From NCBI GenBank assembly GCA_016209995.1, contig JACQVC010000312.1, positions 1 through 6,056 on the forward strand: DNA of 6,056 nt, given 5' to 3'. The position numbers were made by a program, and so were the translations under genes. Shown in pieces: positions 1 to 4,796 of this stretch. Every line of letters starts with the position of its first letter. The stretch's first letter is position 1. The stretch comes from Gemmatimonadota bacterium. GTDB taxonomy: Bacteria; Gemmatimonadota; Gemmatimonadetes; Longimicrobiales; Gaopeijiaceae. The notes beneath the pieces were generated by a model. It was not told where the DNA came from. It saw only the letters and a list, made by a program, of their open reading frames with translations, and ran no database searches.

Positions 1-536
1 ACCTCAGCGGCGCGCGCCGCGTCGATCCCACCGATACCGATAACCGGAACCGGCACGCTGCGTGCGACCTCGTCGAGCCGGCCGAGGCCGATGACCTCAC
101 CGGCGTCCGACTTGCTTCCCGTCGGGTAAACCGTCCCACAGCCTATGTAGCTGGCGCCATCCTGAACGGCACGCCTGGCCTCTGCCGGGTCGTCGGTCGA
201 GAAGCCGATCAGAAAGGCTGCGGGGGTCACGCGTCGCACGGCCGCCACTGGCAGGTCGTCGGGGCCGAGATGAACGCCGTCCGCCCCGGCACTGAGCGCC
301 ACATCCACGCGGTCGTTCACGAAGAGCAGAGCGGCGTAGTCTCGTGTGAGGGTCCGCAGCCGCTGGGCCTGCGCGAGCAGCTCGCTTGCGCTGGCGCCTT
401 TGTCGCGGAGCTGGATGGCGCGAGCGCCGGCGCGCAGCGTCAGCTCGACGACTTCCTCGACGCTTCCCGGAGAGGCGAGCCCTCGATCCGTGATGACGAT
501 GAGCCGGAGTGCTGCACGGATGTCGGGTTCAGTCAC
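1..536 (-). CDS. thiE: Thiamine-phosphate synthase (thiamine phosphate pyrophosphorylase), 3' end cut by window
   Basis: ThiE joins HMP-pyrophosphate to thiazole phosphate to give thiamine phosphate in the cytoplasm, the last joining step of vitamin B1 synthesis. Translating the minus strand from 536 gives 178 complete codons that read off the left edge. The family is usually about 210 residues, so roughly 30 C-terminal residues are missing. Visible TIM-barrel motifs, numbered from the GTG start: LIVITDRG (12-19), QLRDKG (42-47, the Gln/Arg/Lys that contact the pyrophosphate), FVNDRVDVA (72-80), GADGVHLGPDD (84-94), GFSTDDPAEA (111-120), GCGTVYPTGSK (132-142, the phosphate-binding Thr-x-Ser-Lys loop) and GIGGI (167-171). 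The start is either GTG at 536, 2 nt after the mltG stop, or in-frame TTG at 542, which overlaps that stop as TTGA. No clear Shine-Dalgarno is seen, so translation is probably coupled to mltG. Confidence in the family is high. Confidence 0.95.
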   Translation of the reverse strand, partial: MTEPDIRAALRLIVITDRGLASPGSVEEVVELTLRAGARAIQLRDKGASASELLAQAQRLRTLTRDYAALLFVNDRVDVALSAGADGVHLGPDDLPVAAVRRVTPAAFLIGFSTDDPAEARRAVQDGASYIGCGTVYPTGSKSDAGEVIGLGRLDEVARSVPVPVIGIGGIDAARAAE

Positions 537-538
537 GC

Positions 539-1561
539 TCAAGGGGACACGGTATCGCGCTGGACCGCGACGCGCGCGCGATTGTGCTCTTCGAGCGTGC
601 GGCTGAACACGTGGGAGCCATCGCCCTGGGCCACGAAATAGAGGTAGTCGACGGCGGCCGGGTAGAGCGCGGCACTCAGGGCTTTCTCGCCCGGAGAGCC
701 GATGGGGCCGGGAGGCAGCCCGGGCTGCGTATACGTGTTGTATGGATGGTCCGCGACCGCGTCAATGTCGCTATACAGCAGCCGCGTGCGGTGCTCGCCG
801 ATCGCGTAGAGAACGGTCGGGTCGGCCTGCAGCGGATATCGCTGGGCCAGGCGATTGTGATAGACTGCCGAGATGAGCGGCATTTCCGCCGCCCGCTGGG
901 CTTCCGCTTCGATGATCGACGCCAGTGTGGTGATCTCGACCTGGCTGCGTCCCAGCGAATCAGCGCGTGCAAGCCGCTGCGGAGTCCAGAACGCGCGATA
1001 CCGGCCTGTGAGGGTCGCGATCACGCGGTCCAGCGGAGTTCCGGGCGCGAAGAGATACGTGTCCGGGAAGACGTACCCCTCGAGGGTCGGACCCGGCACG
1101 CCGAATGCCTCGGCAGCGGCCGGGGCCGTCAGAATCGCAGCCACACTATCGGCCTCGAGCTCCGTGATCGGCGCGATGCGCTCGGCGATGTCGCGCAACT
1201 GGAATCCTTCGGGAATCGTGACTGGGAGCGTCAACACAGCGCCGCGGCTGAGATCGCGAAGGATCGTGTTCCACCCACTGCCCGGCCGGAATGCGTACAT
1301 GCCGGCCTGGATCTCGCGATCGAGCCTGCGGATGCGACCCCAGAGCGTGAACAGTCGCGGATTCTTGAGTATTCCACGGGCGGCTAGCGAGTCGGCCACG
1401 ACGGATAGGCTGGCTCCGGGCGGAACCCTGACCTCGACGGACTCCGACCAGGGCGGTGCGTCCCAACAAGCCGTGACGACGAGAAAGGTCGCCGCAACGG
1501 CCAGGGGCCCCCACGCAAACGAAGGTTTGCGTGGAACGAGCGTGAAGCGGCTTGCCCTCAT
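539..1561 (-). CDS. mltG: Endolytic murein transglycosylase MltG (YceG-like)
   Basis: MltG cleaves nascent peptidoglycan glycan strands in the periplasm and is thought to set strand length. The protein is 340 aa from ATG 1561, close to the usual 330-380. A basic N-terminus (RASRFTLVPRK) leads into a hydrophobic segment (about residues 16-31) ending in V-T-A-C32. A LysM-like region spans about 42-75 (VRVPPGASLSVVADSLAARGIL). Catalytic-domain motifs are EGYVFPDTY (161-169), ASIIEAEA with the expected catalytic Glu218, YNTYTQPGLPPGPIGSPG (274-291) and FVAQGDGSHVFSRTLEEHN near the end. ATG 1561 is chosen because it overlaps the ruvX stop as ATGA. An in-frame GTG at 1585 would add eight residues and a longer overlap. 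The family commonly has a single transmembrane anchor, but here the segment ends in an acceptable lipobox, so a lipoprotein is possible. A strong hairpin lies within codons 10-17. Confidence 0.96.
   Translation of the reverse strand: MRASRFTLVPRKPSFAWGPLAVAATFLVVTACWDAPPWSESVEVRVPPGASLSVVADSLAARGILKNPRLFTLWGRIRRLDREIQAGMYAFRPGSGWNTILRDLSRGAVLTLPVTIPEGFQLRDIAERIAPITELEADSVAAILTAPAAAEAFGVPGPTLEGYVFPDTYLFAPGTPLDRVIATLTGRYRAFWTPQRLARADSLGRSQVEITTLASIIEAEAQRAAEMPLISAVYHNRLAQRYPLQADPTVLYAIGEHRTRLLYSDIDAVADHPYNTYTQPGLPPGPIGSPGEKALSAALYPAAVDYLYFVAQGDGSHVFSRTLEEHNRARVAVQRDTVSP
1511..1534 (-). repeat. Perfect 10-bp stem, 4-nt loop hairpin in mltG codons 10-17
   Basis: CCACGCAAAC and GTTTGCGTGG are perfect complements separated by CTTC on the mRNA strand (GAAG on the plus strand). 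The element covers exactly eight codons (P-R-K-P-S-F-A-W) and begins 27 nt after the A of the mltG ATG, just before the hydrophobic segment. No T-run follows, so it is not an intrinsic terminator. It may modulate translation or the coupling from ruvX. Confidence 0.6.
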
Positions 1562-1986
1562 GAGCGGTCGAGCCGGTCGAGCCACGACTGCAAGATCAGA
1601 ACAGCCGCAGCCGTGTCGACCCGGTCCTTGCGCTCGCGCTCACCGCGCGGGAGTCCCAGGCTCCGGATGGCACGCTCGGCCTGCACGGACGTGAAACGCT
1701 CATCCACGAAATGAGCCGGCACGCCAACGCGGCGGCTGAGCTCCTGACCAACGGCGCGGACCTCGGCGCTCCATGACGTCTCCTCGCCCTCGAGATCCAG
1801 CGGGAGCCCCAGCACCAGGGCACCGATGTCGTACCGGGCTCCCACGTCTTGAATGCTTTTGTACGGCGGCCGCCGGCCGCGACGTCGCCGCAGCGGCGGG
1901 AGCGGCTGGGCGATCGTGCCCGTCGGATCACTGATCGCCATCCCAATTCTTCGCTCTCCGTAATCTATGCCCAGTACACGTTTCAT
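1558..1986 (-). CDS. ruvX: RuvX/YqgF family RNase H-fold nuclease
   Basis: RuvX/YqgF proteins have an RNase H-like fold. They are annotated as putative Holliday junction resolvases and are also implicated in 16S rRNA 5'-end maturation. The protein is 142 aa from ATG 1986, typical for the family (about 135-150). It opens MKRVLGIDYGERRIGMAISD with acidic Asp8, then shows LVLGLPLDLEGEET (57-70), VDERFTS (94-100, Glu96) and RKDRVDTAAAVLILQSWLD (119-137, Asp124). These three acidic residues match the expected metal-binding triad. An Arg-rich stretch sits at 32-39 (LRRRRGRR). The start at ATG 1986 places the protein at the conserved MK..LGIDYG beginning. An in-frame GTG at 2001 would add five residues (MGDAR) and cannot be excluded. 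No strong ribosome-binding site is seen for either. The gene lies 84 nt downstream of the V4R gene and overlaps mltG by 4 nt; ruvX-mltG adjacency fits a housekeeping operon. Confidence 0.95.
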   Translation of the reverse strand: MKRVLGIDYGERRIGMAISDPTGTIAQPLPPLRRRRGRRPPYKSIQDVGARYDIGALVLGLPLDLEGEETSWSAEVRAVGQELSRRVGVPAHFVDERFTSVQAERAIRSLGLPRGERERKDRVDTAAAVLILQSWLDRLDRS

Positions 1987-2070
1987 CCGCGCATCGCCCA
2001 CCGGATTGGATTTCAGGCTTCTCTTCGATTTCGCGTCGGCTGTGTGAGAAAGGAGAGGAGTCGCAGAGCG

Positions 2071-2613
2071 CTACAGCGCGCCTGCCGCCTCCTCGAACGG
2101 CTGGCCATCGAGGAGGCGGCCGTAAAGCGCGTGGATGGCCGCTTCGGAGCCGAACGCGAAGCAGCACTCCGCGTCGCCGCAGGCGCGGCACCGCACCTCG
2201 AGCACCGACACGGCCCCGCCCGCGACGCGCCCCAGCAAGTTGGCCAGGAGGCCCATGGTGAAGTGACAGGACGGCTGCGTTTCCTCGGTGGTCGCCTCGG
2301 CCTCGGCCCAATCGCTGGAGGCCATCAGCCCGAGAGCGGGCGGCACGTCGCGATGTTCGAGTGAGCCCCAACCACGGCGGGACAGCAGCTCCGATACGTA
2401 GTTCCAGAACCTGCGAGCGCTCAACTCCGTGAGCGGTCGGCCGGCCGAGTCGGAAAGCATGTCGAAGATGGAATCGCCCGCGGCGTACCCGGCGGCGTGC
2501 AGCGCATGGGCAGCCGCCAGCGGCCCGGCCTCGACGCGCAAACCGCGTCGCAGGGCCGCCAGCGCCTGGGCAGGGACCAGGACCTCACGGCGACTCCGAG
2601 GCATTGGACTCAT
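2071..2613 (-). CDS. V4R (4-vinyl reductase-type) domain protein
   Basis: The protein is 180 aa with no signal peptide or membrane segment. The C-terminal half carries a V4R-type signature: CHFTMGLLANLLGRV (116-130), then VSVLEVRCRACGDAECCFAFGS (135-156) with Cys142, Cys145, Cys150 and Cys151. V4R is a predicted small-molecule (hydrocarbon-like ligand) binding domain, found in bacteriochlorophyll-related BchJ proteins, in the sensor region of XylR/DmpR-type regulators and in stand-alone proteins. The N-terminal part (FWNYVSELLSRRGWGSLEHRD, about 69-89) resembles the helical lead-in of such stand-alone proteins. No DNA-binding, kinase or other output domain is visible, so the role is unknown; a ligand-binding or adaptor protein is plausible. 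The start is ATG 2613, preceded by AAGGA with 5-nt spacing. An upstream in-frame ATG at 2664 would add 17 residues but lacks a Shine-Dalgarno and lies only about 8 nt from the predicted transcription start. It is probably the first gene of the leftward unit with ruvX-mltG-thiE. Confidence 0.82.
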   Translation of the reverse strand: MSPMPRSRREVLVPAQALAALRRGLRVEAGPLAAAHALHAAGYAAGDSIFDMLSDSAGRPLTELSARRFWNYVSELLSRRGWGSLEHRDVPPALGLMASSDWAEAEATTEETQPSCHFTMGLLANLLGRVAGGAVSVLEVRCRACGDAECCFAFGSEAAIHALYGRLLDGQPFEEAAGAL

Positions 2614-2618
2614 GTCGT

Positions 2619-2623
2619 TCCTT
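2619..2623 (-). promoter_or_regulatory. Shine-Dalgarno AAGGA deciding the V4R gene start
   Basis: On the minus strand AAGGA sits 5 nt upstream of ATG 2613. The alternative ATG at 2664 has only TTTGAGTTTACAGCA in front of it, so this site favours the shorter 180-aa protein. Confidence 0.6.
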
Positions 2624-2678
2624 GTGCGCAAGGCCAGGGCCGAGCGGAACGGAACACCCGCCATTGCTGTAAACTCAA

Positions 2679-2707
2679 ATAATAGATTGGTCTTGTGCCC
2701 CCTACAA
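2679..2707 (-). promoter_or_regulatory. Sigma70-like promoter for the V4R-ruvX-mltG-thiE unit
   Basis: On the minus strand, TTGTAG (2707-2702; 3 of 6 match to TTGACA) is followed after exactly 17 nt by TATTAT (2684-2679; 5 of 6 match to TATAAT). Transcription would start near 2672, leaving a 5' leader of about 59 nt before ATG 2613. The AT-rich patch at 2671-2690 stands out in an otherwise GC-rich window. The arms CTTGT (2692-2696) and ACAAG (2704-2708) overlap the -35 and form a weak 5-bp inverted repeat. Confidence 0.5.
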
Positions 2708-2726
2708 GGAGCGTGGACTCCGGTGC

Positions 2727-2746
2727 TGGGTCAATCAATTGACCCA
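2727..2746. repeat. Perfect inverted repeat (8-4-8) in divergent intergenic region
   Basis: TGGGTCAA (2727-2734), spacer TCAA, TTGACCCA (2739-2746). The arms are perfect complements. The site lies between the divergent V4R and pepP genes, centred about 64 bp upstream of the predicted leftward transcription start. That geometry fits a dimeric regulator's operator, but no regulator gene is in the window. The right arm begins TTGACC, which could also act as a rightward -35, although no good -10 follows at 17 nt. Confidence 0.55.
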
Positions 2747-2765
2747 CGATCTGGATTCCAGGTGA

Positions 2766-2795
2766 TTGCGCGGGCGGACGCCGTCGCCGTATGCT
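2766..2795 (+). promoter_or_regulatory. Weak candidate promoter for the pepP gene
   Basis: TTGCGC (2766-2771) and TATGCT (2790-2795) are separated by 18 nt, matching 3 of 6 and 4 of 6 consensus positions. Transcription would start near 2802, just upstream of the coding region. This is the best rightward pair I see, but it is weak and could be chance. Confidence 0.2.
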
Positions 2796-2820
2796 GCGGT
2801 AGCGTGATCATTTCCTCAAG

Positions 2821-4185
2821 GTGCGGGAAGTCAACTTGGCTCGTCAGGCACGTGTGCTCGCGGGGATCGGCTTCGTTCTGGCCGCCTGCGCCGGGACTCT
2901 CAACGCCCAGCACGGATCGCCAGCCGGCCCCGTGGCGATCGATCGGCTCGCGGCTCGCCGCACCGCCCTGGCAGCGAAGTTGGGTACGGGCCTGGCGATC
3001 ATTGGCTCGCAGGATTTGAGGGATCTTGAGCGGGACTACCTGCAGGATTCCGATTTCCGGCAGGACAACAACTTCTTCTACCTGACGGGGCTCGAGACAC
3101 CGAGCTCGTGGCTGGTCGTTCGCGCCACCGGATCCGGACGTCCGGACGCCGTGCTGTACCTCCCACCTCGCGATCCGGCTCAGGAGGCCTGGACGGGTCC
3201 CAAGCTCGGGCCCGGTCCGGAAGCGGCCGCCATGACCGGAATCGCCGAGGTGAGGTCGACCGAATCGTTCGAGTCCGATCTTGCCGCCTGGCTCGCGGGT
3301 GGCGCATCTCCGGCTCCCTCGACCGTTTACGTGTCCCTCGGCGCAGCGGCCCGTGATTCCACGCTGGCCCGCATGCTGCAAGGCTACCGAGGCAGTGTCA
3401 CCGACGCCGCCCCGATCCTCGCCTCCCTACGACTCGTCAAGGACGAGGATGAGCTGCAGCGCCTCCGGCGCGCCATCCAGATCACCGGCGAAGCGCATCG
3501 TGAGGCGATGCGCTTCACGGCCCCCGGCCAGTACGAGTATCAGATCGAAGCGGCCATCGAGTACGTCTTCCGCGCTCACGGCGCCGAGCGATTGGGATTC
3601 CCGTCCATCGTTGGGGCCGGTCCCAATAGCGTCACGCTCCATTACGACAAGAACCGGCGTCAAACCGATGGCGATGACCTGATCGTGATCGATATCGGCG
3701 CGGAGTTCGGCTATTACACGGCCGATGTTACGCGCACGCTACCGGTCGCGGGGCGCTTCACGCCGCGCCAGCGAGCCATCTACGAGCTGGTTCTCGGCGC
3801 TCAGGAAGCGGCCATGCAAGCGGTGCGGCCAGGGATCACGATCCGCGAGCTGGACCGCATTTCACGCGCGTACATGGACCAGAACTCCGGCAGCCTGTGC
3901 GGCAGCGACCCCTGCACCCGCTACTTCATTCACGGCCTCTCGCACTGGCTGGGCATGGACGTACACGACGTCGGCGACTATCGCACGCCGCTCGCCGAAG
4001 GGATGGTCCTTACCATCGAGCCCGGCATCTACATCCCGGAAGAAGAGCTCGGCGTGCGCATCGAGGACGATGTCCTTGTGACCAGGAACGGATACGAGCT
4101 GCTCACCGCCGACGTCCCACGTGCCGTGGACGCGATCGAGAGCCTCATGCAGAGGCAGCCGGAATGGGTCACGGGTCGGCCGTAA
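2821..4185 (+). CDS. pepP: Secreted Xaa-Pro aminopeptidase (aminopeptidase P, M24 family)
   Basis: Aminopeptidase P removes the N-terminal residue from peptides whose second residue is proline, using two metal ions. The protein is 454 aa from GTG 2821, about the family size plus a signal peptide. Residues 1-29 form an export signal ending LNA|Q; L20-A21-A22-C23 inside it also fits a lipobox. An AMP_N domain follows at about 37-190 (DNNFFYLTGLETPSSWLVV). The pita-bread catalytic domain covers about 210-445. Predicted metal ligands are Asp291 (IDIGAEFG), Asp302 (TADVTRT), His375, Glu400 (TIEPGIY) and Glu415 (GVRIEDDV), with accessory His274, His371 and His382. The block HGLSHWLGMDVHDVG (371-385) is PepP-like. 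Cys360 and Cys365 are five residues apart and may pair outside the cytoplasm. An in-frame TAG at 2800 bounds the start. TTG 2836 is a serious alternative: GGGAAG lies 5 nt upstream of it and it gives a cleaner signal-peptide start (MARQARVL). Confidence 0.93.
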   Translation: MREVNLARQARVLAGIGFVLAACAGTLNAQHGSPAGPVAIDRLAARRTALAAKLGTGLAIIGSQDLRDLERDYLQDSDFRQDNNFFYLTGLETPSSWLVVRATGSGRPDAVLYLPPRDPAQEAWTGPKLGPGPEAAAMTGIAEVRSTESFESDLAAWLAGGASPAPSTVYVSLGAAARDSTLARMLQGYRGSVTDAAPILASLRLVKDEDELQRLRRAIQITGEAHREAMRFTAPGQYEYQIEAAIEYVFRAHGAERLGFPSIVGAGPNSVTLHYDKNRRQTDGDDLIVIDIGAEFGYYTADVTRTLPVAGRFTPRQRAIYELVLGAQEAAMQAVRPGITIRELDRISRAYMDQNSGSLCGSDPCTRYFIHGLSHWLGMDVHDVGDYRTPLAEGMVLTIEPGIYIPEEELGVRIEDDVLVTRNGYELLTADVPRAVDAIESLMQRQPEWVTGRP

Positions 4186-4204
4186 CAGGTCGGCCGGCTG
4201 TTAC
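4182..4204 (+). repeat. Hairpin spanning the pepP stop codon
   Basis: GTAACAG (4182-4188) and CTGTTAC (4198-4204) are perfect 7-bp arms around a 9-nt GC-rich loop, and the left arm contains the TAA stop. GGTCGGCCG occurs twice (4174-4182 and 4188-4196). No T-run follows (the next bases are AGTGTGTTCG), so this is not a standard intrinsic terminator. It could protect a 3' end or separate pepP from the next gene. Confidence 0.35.
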
Positions 4205-4247
4205 AGTGTGTTCGCTGGTAGAGCTTCCACACGGAGAGTCTGACGCA

Positions 4248-4529
4248 ATGAGGAAATCAAGAGGACGCGAAATCGAGGAGAGGCACGCGAACGAGGCTGC
4301 CCGCAGTGCGGTCAGCTTCCTCTCGGGAGTCCTTCTCGGCGCCGTCCTGGGTGCTACCGCTGCGCTGTTGCTCGCACCGCAGAGCGGTCGCCGCACTCGG
4401 CGGATGCTGCGCCGGGCGGCGCGCGACCTGCGGGACTCGGCGACGCACCGCCTCGATGACTTGACCGGCGAGGTGCGCGGGAAGGTCGAGGACGTGGTAG
4501 CGGGAGCCCGCAGGAGGGTGGTAGGTTAA
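4248..4529 (+). CDS. YtxH domain small membrane protein
   Basis: The protein is 93 aa. A charged N-terminus (MRKSRGREIEERHANEAAR) precedes one predicted membrane segment at about 21-43 (AVSFLSGVLLGAVLGATAALLLA). Directly after it comes PQSGRRTRRMLRR, the Gly-rich helix plus AP-x-SG-x-x-TR pattern typical of YtxH proteins. The remainder (54-92) is a basic, amphipathic, probably helical tail (RDLRDSATHRLDDLTGEVRGKVEDVV) that may form a coiled coil in the cytoplasm. YtxH proteins are often linked to general stress or envelope stress in Firmicutes, but their biochemical role is unknown. ATG 4248 is preceded by GGAGAG (4233-4238) with 9-nt spacing. The gene starts 62 nt after pepP on the same strand, and its TAA interlocks with the stop of the opposing DUF3343 gene. 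Family assignment is good; function is open. Confidence 0.85.
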   Translation: MRKSRGREIEERHANEAARSAVSFLSGVLLGAVLGATAALLLAPQSGRRTRRMLRRAARDLRDSATHRLDDLTGEVRGKVEDVVAGARRRVVG

Positions 4530-4795
4530 GGGTAGAGCCGGTGGGGCACGCCCTCCTCCTGTAGCGCGGTCCCGAGTGCAGTGAGCAGGTCCGGCCGTGT
4601 GCGGAGCGCCAGGTCGCATTTCGCGCGGGACTCACGGGGCGCCGCTACGACCTCCGCCGGGATCTCACGCAGTCGAGATACCTCCTCGGCCCAAAGCGCG
4701 TGATGGGTAGTATCGAAAACGAAGAGGCGCTCTAGCGCTCGACCCACGGCTTGAGCGGCTAGCGGCTCGGTCACTGGTTCTTCGGCGGAATCCAC
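4526..4795 (-). CDS. DUF3343 small protein (putative Se/S carrier-like)
   Basis: The protein is 89 aa from GTG 4795. Its core, LFVFDTTHHALWAEEVSRLREIPAEVVAAPRESRAKCDLALRT (24-66), matches the DUF3343 pattern: a phenylalanine/valine strand, T-T-H-H-A, then P-R-x-S-x-x-C-x-L-x-L-R with conserved Cys60. DUF3343 proteins are annotated as putative selenium/sulfur carriers and are often near YedF/TusA-like or Se-metabolism genes; none are visible here. Family members are about 75-90 aa, so this one is full length, with a 20-residue acidic N-terminal lead that could be shorter if a later GTG (4774 or 4747) is used. GTG 4795 follows the PBP stop by 1 nt (TGA-G-GTG), implying translational coupling to the penicillin-binding protein. 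The C-terminal stop shares TTAA with ytxH. No signal peptide or membrane segment is seen, so it is cytoplasmic. Function in this setting is unknown. Confidence 0.8.
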   Translation of the reverse strand: MDSAEEPVTEPLAAQAVGRALERLFVFDTTHHALWAEEVSRLREIPAEVVAAPRESRAKCDLALRTRPDLLTALGTALQEEGVPHRLYP

Positions 4796-4796
4796 C

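Noticed and set aside
715..728. 14-bp palindrome GCAGCCCGGGCTGC
   Set aside because: It encodes the start of the conserved QPGLPPGPI motif of MltG with preferred GC-rich codons, so coding constraint explains it.
509..1387. Long plus-strand open frame (about 292 codons) opposite mltG and thiE
   Set aside because: It is antisense to two confidently recognised genes, shows no recognisable motif, and its Arg-rich composition is typical of high-GC shadow frames.
2614..2664. N-terminal extension of the V4R protein from ATG 2664
   Set aside because: No ribosome-binding site precedes it, and AAGGA sits at ideal spacing before ATG 2613.
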